From Galeruca laticollis (Eukaryota > Arthropoda > Insecta > Coleoptera > Chrysomelidae), in assembly GCA_963921935.1 (NCBI GenBank), contig OY998185.1, forward strand, positions 33,758,487 to 33,822,486: 64,000 nucleotides of DNA. Direction: 5' to 3'. Below are positions 21,318 through 33,686 of this stretch, one piece after another. The position numbers were made by a program, and so were the translations under genes. Every line of letters starts with the position of its first letter. Position 1 is the stretch's first letter. Under the pieces are notes generated by a model, which was not told the DNA's origin, ran no database searches, and saw nothing but the letters and a program-made list of their open reading frames with translations.

Positions 21318-21690
21318 AAATTCAGTAAAGTCAAATTCATTATGTGTGCAAAATAAATACTGTAGAACTATTGTGTTAGCTAAATATTTTTAAATTATTC
21401 CTTTGAAGAAGAACTAGTAAAGATAACTACAGGAGTTCACCAAAAAGTGAAACTGCTCAAAAATGGAAAATTACCATGCCCGGTAGGAATAAACAATAAA
21501 GTCGGTAAATTATACCAATTGATAGCACAACTATTCACAATGTATATAAAATGATCCTTCTGTTTCTGAAGAATGGAAATAAGCTTTAGTAACACCTTTA
21601 TATAAGAAATTAGACGTAAACAATTGTGACAATTACAGGGAACTGTCAGTTACCAGCATTTAGTATTTATTAGTATCAAACCAATATATG
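21318..21690 (+). pseudogene. Module N1: LINE RT fragment (A2)
   Basis: KVKLLKNGKLPCPVGINNK, then ALVTPLYKKLDVNNCDNYRE, which extends one RT block further than A1, where the NCDNYRE part is deleted. Confidence 0.65.
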
Positions 21691-21699
21691 AAATAATTT

Positions 21700-22145
21700 G
21701 TACTCACATATGGCATCCACAGTGTAGAATCTCCATAACCATATTCCATGTTCCATAATCTCCATCACTCTTAAAACCGATCCGCGAAACACACCGCAAT
21801 CGATACCGAAATTTACGAATCACTTTGAAGATCACGGCGGTTGCCTACTACATTCATGATCAGTTTCCAAATGCAAACATTACATAATTATCCCCATGTA
21901 CATTCTTATCAATAATTCACGACGCTAGATTAATTTCTAGCTATGAAGTACAAATTTTGTATACCAAATAGTTTATTATAAGAAAAAATTAGTTACACCC
22001 AAGAATCTTGGCCTTGTAATTCAAGAAAGTTCAACATATTATTCATAAAGTCATTTGAGTGATAATGACGTCTAAAAGTTTCAACAAAATTAGAGATATA
22101 AAGCCTTGATAAAAATCACGATAATATATTGGATCAATTAACGAT
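21700..22145 (-). pseudogene. Decayed coding remnant, unknown (A2)
   Basis: Counterpart of 11690-12120. The stretch FVETFRRHYHSNDFMNN is identical to A1. A 7-bp insertion near 21752 shifts the frame of the exon-like piece. Confidence 0.35.
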
Positions 22146-23139
22146 ATTTTTAATTAATTAAAATGCATCATGCGCTAACTCCCCGAGTCAAAGTCAATTT
22201 GAGGTGTCAGAGTCTCAATCTGCCTACTCCCTGATCTCAAAAGACGGTGTCATGGAATGACGGCTTGACGAGATATTAGAGTGCTTTCTACTCTATCTCA
22301 ACAAAACTTTTTGAAAGAGAGAGCAGCTGCAATGAAGCATTTTTGCGAATTAATTGGGAAGGAGATTTTGTGAAAATTGACAAATTTGTATAAAATATCG
22401 ATATTCTAGAAAATAATTTCAAAAAGCAAAACTGTCAAGATTTTATTGGATTATTTTCTCTAGTATGTATGCATGTAATTTTTAATTCGTTATTGTACTT
22501 AGGAATAATTATGTCACGTCATTTTATCTCATCAACCAAACATAGATTGAAAAGCTTGTTAAAACACAAAAAACTAGTAAATTTATAAATGAAATATATA
22601 AAATATTATCCACAAAATGATGAAGCTCCTATTGAATTCCACTTCTCCATGGTACCTAGGAAAAAATATACAATTCGTCCTATCATTTCATATTTAGATA
22701 TGTTCGTTTGAAAGCTTGTGTGACCACAAGAAATGTAAGAAGATAAATAATTTCAACATTTTTGTATTTTATTGACTTTTTCCAAATTTACTAGTAATAC
22801 GATTTTTTTATTTTTGGAATAAAAATTAATAGATAAATTGAATTATATCGAAAAATTGTTTGAATGTCTTCTTTACAATATTTATAGATATTTTTGAATA
22901 ATTTATACAAAGAATTGATTTTTAAGCGACCTTAAAAATTCACCTCTTTTAACATGTTCCCCCTGTGCGTTTTAGTTATACAATATTGTCCAAAATTGCA
23001 GGATAAAATAATTATCTGTTCAACCAGTAACTTAAATTGTAGCTTCCGTTGAAAATCTTGTGTGACCACAAGTGAATATGTACAATAATAACTTGACTGT
23101 AAAAAATATTTTTTCTTTAATTTAACTCTTAGTCAATTG
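22146..23139. other. Unassigned AT-rich segment (A2)
   Basis: Counterpart of 12121-13139, with CTTGTGTGACCACAAG at 22715-22730 and 23057-23072. It contains the 182-bp block identical to A1. No gene recognised. Confidence 0.5.
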
Positions 23140-24095
23140 TCCTGAAATCCTAATTTGTTATTAATAATAATCTATAATCTATTGTTTTCTCATATAACTA
23201 ATATTTTAAATGTTTTTGCCGTCATCCCTGAAAGAAAAATGCATATCGTTGTAACACATTCCTGAGTCTCCTGGAAACAATTAAAAATCAAAATTTTATC
23301 ATAAAGAATCAAAGCATACCCAGTAAATAACAAAAATAAAAACGCATCAATCAAAATTTGGAAAATAAAAAATCTCCATTTTCATTTACGATTTCTCATC
23401 AATAAATACTTATACTTACTTTGAATTTTTCATAAAAAAACGAGAAAGGAATTAGTAATGACAAGCTCCGAAATCGAAGAAGCAATACATATTTTTGATA
23501 ATTAATATAAAACATTTTTATTTTTGTTATATATTCAACAATCACCTACCTTTTTTGGCATACCGCATTATCGGATCGCGCGCGTTACATAATTTTCGTT
23601 TCGTTACGGTTTAAATTCGCGAGTCGGATCACTCGTTGAACGCTGAAACAAAAACATGAATTCAAGCTGCTATTTTTTCATATTTTTTCGAATTATTTAA
23701 AGAAAAGAAGGAAATAGAAACTTTTGGAAACATTCAAGAGCAATATAACAAACGAAAGTCTAACGTCTTAAAAACATTATGTTGAATACAAAATTTTCCT
23801 CTCCTTCGTTCTTCAATTTCTTATTAGGGGACAAGTAAATATACTTCTAGAAATTATAAAATAAGAGGCTTTTTAGGGACTGCTATTTTTCTATTATACT
23901 TATTGTGATAAAATATTGAAAATCCAACAGTACTACAGCAACTTCAACCCTTAGCAGCCATTCCATACATAACCAAGCAACACAAAATCAATCCCAAAAA
24001 CGACAACGAAAATCCTGGTAACTTCAAGAAAATTATTACTCCTATAATTAATTCTAAAAAAGGTGGACCACTCAGAAACAGAAATCGACTAAAGT
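23140..24095 (-). repeat. Module M2 (A2)
   Basis: Carries the 46-bp insertion (23578-23623), but both flanking repeats are TCGGATC rather than TCGAATC. Splice-like signals as in 13140-14075. Confidence 0.65.
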
Positions 24096-24375
24096 CAACT
24101 TCATAATGTGTGCACAATAAATACTTACGTACAATTCTGTTAGTTAAAACCAGTTTAAAATGATTTTTTATATTTCAAATTATTCATTTGGAGGAAAACT
24201 GATAACGGTGACCACGAAAGAAGTTAACAAAAAAGTAAAATTGCTCAAAAAGGGAGAATCGCCGTGCCCGGTAGGCATATGCAATAATTGAACAAAATGA
24301 CACAATAAAATTATTATAATTGAGAGCACAACTGTGTACAAAATGGGGATCCAGTTCCACAAGAATGGAAACCCG
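24096..24375 (+). pseudogene. Module N2: LINE RT fragment (A2)
   Basis: Same as 14076-14345 with a few substitutions; truncated at the endonuclease fragment. Confidence 0.6.
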
Positions 24376-24958
24376 CTTTATTATAATTTATAAATTTTTT
24401 GTATTTATTTTCAGGTTTAATATATGTTTGTTGGTTTTCCGATTGGAATGTTACGGCAATAGGAAAATGATCTATTATACAACACTGTATAATAAACGAT
24501 TTGAATTTGAGTTGGTGTTCACATTTTATAAAGAAATGGTCTATACAAGATCCACTACTTGGTCGTGTAACATCGTTTATATAAGATATGAACCCGTGTG
24601 CATTCATTAGATTCTTGTATTCTTCTGCATAATCGTATTCTGACAATGTATCAATATTTATATCACCAGTTATTATCTGAATATCATTGTTTCCTATTTC
24701 TTCTAGATACGTTTCCAACCCGATATTGAATTGAATAGGGCAAGTATTAGGAGATCTATAGAGAGCTGTGATTGATATGTTATAATTCCGATATTCAATG
24801 ATTATCTGTAAAGCTTTCATTTCTGAAATATCTTTTATACTGTATGAAAAGTCAAGTGTTTCCCTAATAAACACTATAACTCCATCGTTTTTATTTAATT
24901 TCCCCTCATTATACAATGTTTGGCAACCTTTCATACGAATAACTTCAAGATCATTCAC
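24314..24958 (-). pseudogene. LINE endonuclease-domain fragment (A2)
   Basis: 214 codons, open. Seven residues differ from the A1 copy (Met/Ile, Tyr/Asp, Asn/Lys, Glu/Gly, Glu/Lys, Cys/Ser, Ile/Thr). The GDIN and DHFP motifs are intact. Confidence 0.8.
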
Positions 24959-24963
24959 TATGT

Positions 24964-25270
24964 ATGTTTCCGTTTCCGGAATGGATGATGCATTGCGGAT
25001 ATCGGCAAGAATATCAAGGTTGGAACGGAGAACAAAATGAATACGTGAGAGACATTATTAAAAAAAAAATACAATAATAGAAGAAATTGAACAGAAACAA
25101 TTTATATGCTATGGGAATGTTTGCAGAATAAATGAACATAGACTACTACGACAGATACTGGATTGTTCAACCCATGGACTAAGACACACAGAAAGACCAA
25201 AAAAGAACTGGTCGCAAGACATCAATAAGGCCGTGAATGAAAGGAACCTATTCGAAAATGACTTTCGTGA
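24964..25270 (+). pseudogene. LINE 3'-terminal coding fragment (A2)
   Basis: As 14932-15240, but ACATTATTAAAAAAAAAAT introduces a stop before the E-E-I-E-Q-K-Q block. Bases 25271-25528 hold nothing recognisable. Confidence 0.65.
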
Positions 25271-25528
25271 TAAAAATTAATGGAAGTAGGGTCCTTGTTT
25301 GGTAATAAAATATTTATCATAAATTATTAAAATAAATTCCACTTACCACTATTTATCTCCAATTAGAGCATCGATCTATTCAAACCTCTTGCAGTATCAC
25401 ATAACGGACGACATTTCAGCATCAAACCTGTAACAAATGTAAAATATATAGGTATTATCATATAGAAAGAGATTGTCATATTAAATGTATTATATTTTCC
25501 AGTGTGTATTTCCTGACCGTTATTATTT

Positions 25529-25835
25529 AAATTTTCGTTTTAGTTTATTCCTTGTTATCGGCCAATATAGTTAATAGTTAAAAATGACGAGATTTTTGTA
25601 TTGTTTACATTCTTTCCTCATTTATTACATTTTCTCAACTACGGTTCGGCGTATTGCCATTTTCAAGTATTTCATTTTCATTGTAGATAAAATGAAATAC
25701 TTGAAAATAGCAATACGCCGAAACGTAGTTGAGAAAATTAAATAAATGAGAAGAGAATGTAAACAATACAAAAAATCTCGTCATTTTTAACTATTAACTA
25801 TATTGGTCGATAACCAGGAATAAACTAAAACGTAA
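25529..25835. repeat. Long imperfect palindrome at A2|LINE junction
   Basis: Same foldback as 15499-15810, with slightly better matched inner arms (the AAATACTTGAAAAT side pairs with ATTTTCAAGTATTT). The LINE integrated exactly at its right edge. Confidence 0.88.
25827..25835. repeat. LINE target-site duplication, 3' side of copy 2
   Basis: AAAACGTAA lies at the outer edge of the A2 palindrome, just before the T run. The partner is at 31334-31342. The uninterrupted site at the A1|A2 junction (15798-15806, AAAAAGTAA) confirms the length of 9 bp. Confidence 0.93.
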
Positions 25836-25913
25836 TTTTTTTTTTATTGCAATTAACGTGCTCGGCTACAAAGGCCACTCGCACAGGTACAGTATAAGTA
25901 TACAATAAATATA

Positions 25914-28900
25914 TTATACTTTGTGGTATAGCTGTACGTCTTTCAGGAACTGGAGAACGGAGGGGACATTATCTGGATTTCCGAGTACCTCTTGGAGACT
26001 TCCTTTGAGGTTGAGCTGTTGTCTTCTAGTTGTGTACTGTTGGCATTCTAGAATAATGTGTTCAACGGTGTAGATGCAGTTACAGGTTGAACAGAATGGC
26101 CGAATGTTGGATGACATAAGGTAGCCATGAGTGAATCTAGTGTGACCGATTCTTAGTCTTCTCAGCACCGCTTGGTCTTGTCTTGAGAGATTTGAAGCTC
26201 CAATATGGTAAGGATGGCTTAATGAAGGTTGAATTTTTTGCAATTTTGTCGGGATGGAGTTCCAATGATTTTGCCATAGAGATTTGATCTTATGCTTGAT
26301 GACTTGCTTGAGATCGGATGCAATTTGGATGTTATGTGCATAATAGTTTAAAGTTGTGGCCCTTTCAGCTAGTTGATCAGCTAGTTCGTTTCCCATTATA
26401 CCAATGTGAGATGGTGTATATAGAATGGTAACTGTTATATTTTGGGAAAAGGAGAGTTGGTAGGAGTCATGGATATTCTGTACAAGAGGATGGTCACTGT
26501 ATATATCTTTAATGGAGTGTATAGATGCAAGTGAGTCTGTACATATGCAGACATTTTTATTGGGAGGGGAAATATGTTTGAAGGTCTGAAGTATACTATA
26601 GAGTTCGCCGGTATGTACAGTACAAGTTGATGATATTGTGGAAGAGAAGATTGGAGAATCAAATGTTGTTACAGCACAACCGACTCCTGTTTCATTTTTC
26701 GAGGCATCAGTATATAGTACTAAGTCGTAGTCATTTCGGTATATTATATCCAGAACAGTTTTTTTAATTAGATCGTTTGGTGTTTCATTTTTATTCAGAG
26801 TTGTGAGAGATGTGTTGATATGAGGAATATTTTTCGTCCATGGGGGCATTAAGGGAAGAGGTAGAAGAAATGTTTGAGAAATATCAATTTTGATTGGCAT
26901 TGTTTTTAGTAGTGAAGGTAAGGGTATTATTGTTGAGGATGTTGAGATATTCTGTAAGCTATCATCGGTAAACAAGCTGTATACTGGGTTAAGGGGATTG
27001 GAAGATACCGAGATAATATAGTTAAGTAATAGATGTTGACGTCTTATCCATAGAGGAGGTTCATTTACTTCGCAGTAGAGACTTTCTACCGGGCTAGACC
27101 TGAACGCCCCCAGACACAGGCGAAGAGCTGTATTGTGTATCGAGTTCAAGACATTGATGTGTGATTTAAATGCAGATATATATACGAAGCAGCCATAGTC
27201 TAATTTAGATCGAATAAGGGATCTGTATATTTTTAAGAGAGAAGTTTCGTCAGCGCCCCAATGGAAGTGAGAAAGGGTTTTTATGATGTTTAGTCGTTTG
27301 TATCCTTCGCTCTTAGTATCTAAAATATGTTTTTTCCAATTGAGACGGGAGTCAAATATCATACCCAATATTTTGCAGTGATTTACAACCTGAAGAGGGA
27401 CGTTGTTGATTATAATATTAGGGGTAGAGTTTATTGAAGACTTACTAAAATTGATGACTTTGGATTTTGTTGGGGATAAAGAGAGTCCAAATAATTTAAT
27501 CTTGTTGGACAGGGAGTTTACCGCGGATTGAATTATAGAGGAGGTAGTGGACACTGACTGACCGTGGCAATAAAATACTAAGTCATCGGCATACATCGGG
27601 CATCTAACAGGAGCAGAGAAGTTAGAACAAAGATCATTTGTTACGAGGTTGAAGAGTGTGGGACTGAGTACCGAGCCTTGGGGTAATCCGTCGGTTTGAT
27701 TGAATGTTGAGGAAAGGATACCATTAACGGATACTTTGAAGGATCTAAGCGATAAGAAGTTTTTGATAAAAAAGAATATATTTCCATTAATATTGTGATA
27801 GGATAATTTCTCAAGAATGACATTTCTGTGTATTGTATCGAATGCACCTTCTATATCAAATGTAGCAAGTATATTTTCTTGTTTTTTGTTTAGAGCGGTG
27901 GAGATATGAGTTTTCAACGTTATCAAATTGTCCTTTGTTGACCTGTGCCGCCGAAATCCAGATTGGTCTTCTGATAAAATGTTGTGTTTATCTAAATACC
28001 ATATCAATCTTTTATTGATCATTTTTTCCATGACTTTGCACATTGTACAGGTTAATGAAATGGGCCTATAGGACTTGGGGGAGGTTGTCGGCTGATCAGG
28101 TTTTTTCAAGGGAATTATGACGGATAGTCGCCAGAGGCTTGGAAACATGTTAGAGGTCCATATTAAGTTGAACAGTTCTAAAAGTTTGAGTTGACCTAAG
28201 AAATCAAGTTTTTTAAGGAAAATATATGGCAGGTCATCAGGGCCAGCAGCGGAATTTTTGCACGATTTTAACGCAGTAATAAGTTCCTGGTGAGAGAAAG
28301 GTAGGTTGAGTGAGTCTATATCTTGATTTGATGGAATTGGGCGTGATAAAGAGTTATTAGTATAAGTATTTGCAATGTTTGGGTGTAGCCCACTTCGGAA
28401 TTTGTCTTCGAAATTTTCAGCTATGATCGTCGCTATTTCATGGTCATTATTTATTACCGCATCATTTGAAACAAGATGGGGAATTCCATTATTGGTTTTG
28501 TTTCCCTGTATACCTCTGATCTTTTTCCATACTTGACTGGGATTTGTGTTTTCGCTTATTGTCGAACATAGTTTTTCCAGGAGGATTTTTTGCTTTGTTT
28601 GATAATGAATTTAGATTTTGCTCTGGCTTTTTTGAGATTGATGAGATTTTCAGGGGTATTGTTTTGTCGGAACAGTTTTAATGCTATGTTTTGTTGTTGT
28701 ACAGCGTCTTTGCAAGAGGAATTCCACCAAGGAACACTTTTCTTAGGATGGGATATATTAGGTTTACCTACATGTAATTCAGCAGCTGACAAAATAGAAT
28801 TTGAGAATATTGCGATATTATCATCAACGCTTTCGGAAAACCTAAGAGAATGTAGGACATCTTCTGTTTGTGATGTAAAACTTTTCCAGTCAGCATTGTT

Positions 28901-29635
28901 TAGTCGCCAGAAAGTTCTGGTTGAGATTTTTGGGTTTTGAGAGGCAATGGAAGATATAACGATAGGGAAATGATTACTATCATGTAAATCATCGACAGTA
29001 CGCCAAGTTAATGTGGGAGCTAATTTAGGATCGCATAGACTGAGATCTATGGCGGACAAAGAACCAGAGGAGAAGTTAAGGTGTGTATTGGATCCTGTAT
29101 TTAGTAGGCACGCATTTGTACAGTTTAATACATTTTCCACTATTTTACCCTTACCATATGTTGAGTTGGATCCCCACAAGTTATTATGCGCATTGAAATC
29201 TCCTACTAGAATGTAGGGATGAGGTAGTTGAAAAATGAGGTTTGCTAGTTCTTCTTCTTTTAGACAATGGTTTGGGGGAATGTATATACTGCACACATTT
29301 AATTTATTCGGAAGCCATATGGATACAGCAACAGCTTCAAGGTCGGTATTTAGGGGTAGAAGGGATGAAAATATGTCGTTAGAAACGAAAATCGAAGTAC
29401 CGCCACTGGCTCTATTGCAATTATTGCGTATGTAATGGTAGCCTTCAAAGTTTTTTAGGTGGGGAAGTTTCGAGATTGTGGCATTTGTTTCTTGGAGACA
29501 CAGGATTTGAGGGTTCTCATTGGATATGAGCTGTTGGATTCTTTCCAGGCGAGGAAAAAATCCATCACAATTCCATTGGATTAGCTTGAAGATTATTATT
29601 GTATATAGTGATATTGTTAATATGGACTGATGGTT
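25914..29635 (-). pseudogene. LINE ORF2, frameshifted copy
   Basis: Same gene as 52888-56610, but one A is missing at about 28565 (GTCGAACAT, where copies 1 and 3 have GTCGAAACAT). The frameshift lies between the endonuclease and the RT. The upstream part ends shortly after residues SSWKNYV, and the RT to C-terminus part (744 codons from the ATG at 28148) stays open but is cut off from the endonuclease. All catalytic motifs are otherwise present. A single lesion and no other stop implies a very recent loss. Confidence 0.95.
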
Positions 29636-29654
29636 CTAACGAGTTCTGTGCTAA

Positions 29655-31019
29655 TTAAGAGGTGGGATTATTTGACTCTTCGTCAGTTTGGGTTTCTGAT
29701 GTGTAGCTCTTATCGTCAGACGAATCTTCAGGGTTTAGTTGATGTTTTATTTTTTTCTGTAATCTAGTCAACCGATTTTTAAGAGACCGTTCTTTGGTTA
29801 TGTTGTACATAAGAGTTAAGTCATTTAGTAGACCTTGTATATTTGCTGTGAAAGAGAGAGCTTCGTTCAATGGGTCTGACAAGCCAAATGAGTTTTCTAG
29901 GAAGGCGGTGAGTTGTGTTTCAGTCAGTGTTAGGTGAGTAGAATTGTTTTTGCATAGCTCTTGTATAGTAGAGTAAGTAGTGGGTGTGAGTTTAAAGTCC
30001 TCTTTTCCGGTCGTTTTGGGTTTTTTCTTATGCTGTTTGATTGAGTTTTGAGGTATTGTGTATGAAGGAGGGAGCATCTGGTTGTCGGTCGGAGTATCTA
30101 TCGGTGATAGCTGAGAGGGAGTTTCGAGGTTGCTATCCGTAGATAGACCTCTCTTTTGTCCTTGAGTTACAGGTAAATTGACTTGCTCGATAAGTGGCAG
30201 ATTGGGTTGATCATCTTCGACAGGTATACTCTGAGTGTTAGATACAGGAAGATTGTCAGAGTGTGTAGTAGTTGTTTGTACTATAGGAGATGGGGGAGGT
30301 GGATTTTGAATTTCAGTGTTAGGTGGATTGGTGCAAGAATCGGCGGTGTGTCCAGGGAGTTTACATAAGAAACATTCCAGTTTATCCGTGGACACGAAAA
30401 TTCTGTAAGGAGTATTATCGAAAGTAATTAAAAGGGATGTTTGGAGAGTGAAGTTGTCGTTTTCTGGTATAATATATGTTATTCTGCGAAAACTCATGAT
30501 ATGAGAATATTTATCATCCGGTACGCCACATTTCACAAATGAAACAGGAGAGGCTAGCTGTAGGCCGATGTCTTTTAGAGCTTTTTCTATAAGAGAGTGA
30601 GGGATAGTGGGAGAGACGTTGGAAATCAGAATTCGTTTGGCAGGTGTGATAAGCCTTCGAATAGGTATATTGTTAGATTTAATATATATACTATCGTGTT
30701 CATTAAGAAGTCTATCGACAACAGCAGTAGAGCTTAAATAGATGCATATGCGGTTGTTTGAGATTCTAGAGGCAAATGTTACATTTTTGGGGATTACAAT
30801 TTCTCCTACGGCTTTTATATACTCAAAGAGAGTGGTATTGGTTATGGCGTGCATGATGATTGCTTGTTCTCTTTTAGGGAAGGTTGGTGGGGGAGGTTTT
30901 GTTTGTGCAGCCGCAACATACGACTTTGTAGCATTAGGTGAATTATGGGGAGGAGAGTTTGAAGTTGATTGGGATTGATAATTATTCATCTTGTAAGTGG
31001 CCCTGGATACCAAAGCCAA
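29655..31019 (-). CDS. LINE ORF1, copy 2
   Basis: Full 454-codon frame. It differs from copies 1 and 3 by a Thr-to-Ile change at residue 77 (base 30794, within the first RRM-like fold). The knuckle cysteines and histidine are intact. The stop lies 19 bases before the opening of the ORF2 frame. Confidence 0.93.
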   Translation of the reverse strand: MALVSRATYKMNNYQSQSTSNSPPHNSPNATKSYVAAAQTKPPPPTFPKREQAIIMHAITNTTLFEYIKAVGEIVIPKNVTFASRISNNRICIYLSSTAVVDRLLNEHDSIYIKSNNIPIRRLITPAKRILISNVSPTIPHSLIEKALKDIGLQLASPVSFVKCGVPDDKYSHIMSFRRITYIIPENDNFTLQTSLLITFDNTPYRIFVSTDKLECFLCKLPGHTADSCTNPPNTEIQNPPPPSPIVQTTTTHSDNLPVSNTQSIPVEDDQPNLPLIEQVNLPVTQGQKRGLSTDSNLETPSQLSPIDTPTDNQMLPPSYTIPQNSIKQHKKKPKTTGKEDFKLTPTTYSTIQELCKNNSTHLTLTETQLTAFLENSFGLSDPLNEALSFTANIQGLLNDLTLMYNITKERSLKNRLTRLQKKIKHQLNPEDSSDDKSYTSETQTDEESNNPTS

Positions 31020-31333
31020 TACAAATGAAAAGGAAAGACAGGAGTCCCTAATGGATCCCTGAAAATATTTTGTAGGAAATAACAGTTACCTGACTTGATG
31101 TTACGCCACTGATGAAAATAAAATGTCTTCACTTCTTAAAACTTTTGGAAATAATTATGTTCAATTGTTTATAGCATCGATCACAAGTATTGGAAAAAGT
31201 CACATGATGATTGTTAATTATTTACTACTTTCAACAATACACCGAAAAAAGAAACTCGTATTTTGATTTGAATTTAATGAGCTATAATTACCGATAAGCG
31301 ATGTTTACTCGTCGGCTACCAGCATAGGAATGA

Positions 31334-31342
31334 AAAACGTAA
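31334..31342. repeat. LINE target-site duplication, 5' side of copy 2
   Basis: Second copy of AAAACGTAA for the element at 25836-31333. Confidence 0.93.
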
Positions 31343-31348
31343 ATTTAA

Positions 31349-31678
31349 ATGTATTATAAAAAGCTACAACTCATCCTTTATTAATTTAAATACCTCAAAA
31401 AATGCATACCTGTTAGATATCTTTGAAGGCTTTATTTCGCAGTAGTGGAAAGTCGTCTCCGTTATGGTATACCGGCTTGAAAAAGTAAGTGCCTGAACAA
31501 TTTTCTGTAGATCATGATGTGTAGACCCAATACCTATTTGTCAAATCGATTATATAGAGAAAGAAACATCATATATTTGACCTGAAACAATCATACTTTC
31601 AATTAGCATTTACAAAATACCATCCAATAAAAGATTTGAGATACTTACTTGCACATAGATATGTAATTGGAATTAAGC
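31349..31678 (-). pseudogene. Exon/intron-like remnant (A1, period 2)
   Basis: Copy of 4375-4704; intron-like segment at 31582-31648. Confidence 0.45.
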
Positions 31679-32340
31679 ACCATTATAATTCTCCAAGGAT
31701 GATAAAGTTCTCCTGTCAATGATATTTTTCATCATTTACGCCAAATATAAGGGCTAGAGCCTTTCCCTCGATTTAAGAATATTTTATTTCATTGGATTTT
31801 AACATAGTGGACGCAAAAGCATTTGGTCCTCCCGTTTTACCTTTGTCAATATGAGCTTTAGTTTTATTTTTTAGATTAAAATCTACTAATACCGAGGGGA
31901 TGTCAACATGACCTTCGTCTTCTCGAATCTTTTTGTACACTCAGGCGTCTAGCCCCATTTCGTATCTTTTTTTAACAAAGAATGAAGATCTTGAAAAGTG
32001 TGACTCATTCTCAATAAACCATAACTGTTTTTAGATCCTTGGCTTTTTCAATAGCCGTAACTCGTTTTTTCAGAGTGTGGAACTAATCAAATTTTTTCTA
32101 TAAAATGATCTTATTAAACTGAATTTTGAAAAATGTACATTCGTTTTTTTTACTTTTCCACGACCATCAAGACGCTTAAAAACTTTTTCTAAACGCACCA
32201 GATGCTCTTGGTCATTATTACCTGGTACTCAGATATCATGAAGGAAACAGACAACACCAGGAAAAAAAAACATTTGTTGCATTATGTTTTGAAATTTCGC
32301 TAAGGCATTAGTTATCCAGTGAGGTAAACGGGTATTAGAA
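31679..32340 (-). pseudogene. Ty3/gypsy-like pol fragment (A1, period 2)
   Basis: Copy of 4705-5366 with no difference noticed. Confidence 0.7.
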
Positions 32341-32391
32341 TGAGAATGAGAGATCGTATTAGACATAGTGAATTTAATGGAACAAACCTTG

Positions 32392-33204
32392 GCGATGGGT
32401 ATATTTCTTGATTTGTCAAAGACATATGATTGATAAAATCAAATTATACCAATACAGAGTAATGAGTAAATCCTTGGAATTGATAAAATCATACTTGCGC
32501 AATAGACAACAAAAAGTGTGTATTCGCAAAGGACCTCAAAGTAGTAAATCCACCGTAATTACTAGAAATATTGGAATACCGCAAAGAAGCATTATTGGTC
32601 CTTTGCTCTTAGTTATTCACATAAATTACGAATGTCTAATGAGTTTCAATAAAATAAATTTATGACGATAAATGCTGATGATATTTATCTTCTAGTGAAG
32701 GGAGAAGCATATCCGGGAGTAATGAAAAACTGTAACGATTTATTTAGAAAAACAAAGGAGTGGTTGACTAACAACAAACTGATAAATTAATCAACAATAC
32801 AGCACAATTACGAGACTTCGAGGAAACTGAGCAGTATTACTTATGGGTTACGATTGGTATCATATATTTAATTAAAGTAGCATCAAAGATCCTTTTTATT
32901 TCCAATTTTGATCAATCTTATACGGTATTATGCAGTAGTTCTGGTACAAAAAAGAGCAATTCAAGGATTCTTGCAGATCTATATTTAAACAAATGGAATA
33001 TTTACCTTGTATGGCCCATACATATTAGAATGTTTAATGTACCTTCACCGATTAATAGTCACTGAAAAATCTCTTTTATATACGGCAATCAAATTTTACA
33101 ATAAATTCCCCCTACAAATGAAAATCCTTATGTACAGAAATAAATTTAAAAAATGAATTAAAAAACTTCTTGTGGGCAATGGCCGATTATTTACATGCCA
33201 ATAT
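32392..33204 (+). pseudogene. CR1-like LINE relic (A1, period 2)
   Basis: Copy of 5418-6230; G-to-A at 33123 is shared with period 3 but not period 1. Confidence 0.75.
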
Positions 33205-33394
33205 TAACTATCTTCTCGTCAAATGCTATGATGTAATTTCATTCTATGTTGACAATAATAAATTTTGTAAATGCATTTTTTTAAAATTGATATTATAATA
33301 AAATAGAATTCTACATTTCTCAGCAGAGTGCTGGAAATTCACCTATCCCAGATATGAAGTATAAGGGGATGAGGCTCGGTCGTCATTTATTTAA

Positions 33395-33664
33395 CCCTTC
33401 CACTGCTGATTACGTCTGGATGTGTCATTCAGCTACTAATGTTCAGTGAGTATGACGTCCTCGAACGTCAGTCATAGAACTTTGTTAAAACTAATTAATA
33501 ACTGATCAATTGTTGTTTAGCATTGATTAGAGCCGCATGTTTATGGCCTGACCATCTAAGTATAGTGTTGTAAATTGTGTATCACCCAAGTGTTAACTAT
33601 TTTCACTAGAATACAAATAAAATTCAAACTAATAAAAGCATCATGAAAATGTAAGACAGCCATT
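33395..33664. other. A1-specific segment (period 2)
   Basis: Copy of 6421-6690; nothing recognised. Confidence 0.5.
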
Positions 33665-33686
33665 GTGTTAAGGATTACCGCTCATT

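Larger units (their letters stand above)
15798..25826. repeat. A2 unit, period 1 (10.0 kb)
   Basis: A2 is collinear with A1 from first to last base. Its start (15798-15806, AAAAAGTAA followed by ATTTAAATG) aligns with the start of A1 after the LINE. Divergence from A1 is uneven: roughly 2% in the endonuclease fragment and visibly more, with many indels, in the mariner and LINE relics of the first half. It ends in the second palindrome, directly before the LINE target duplication at 25827-25835. Confidence 0.9.
25836..31333 (-). mobile_element. I-group-like LINE, copy 2, complete (5,498 bp)
   Basis: Complete element on the minus strand. On its own strand the order is a 314-bp 5' UTR (31020-31333), ORF1, ORF2, a 78-bp 3' UTR and a 10-base A tail (T run at 25836-25845) merged with an AATAAA signal. 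The flanking direct repeats AAAACGTAA (25827-25835 and 31334-31342) are the target duplication. RNase H behind the RT and a CCHC-bearing ORF1 fit the I group, but clade-level placement needs a tree. ORF2 is broken by a 1-bp deletion in this copy only. Confidence 0.95.
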
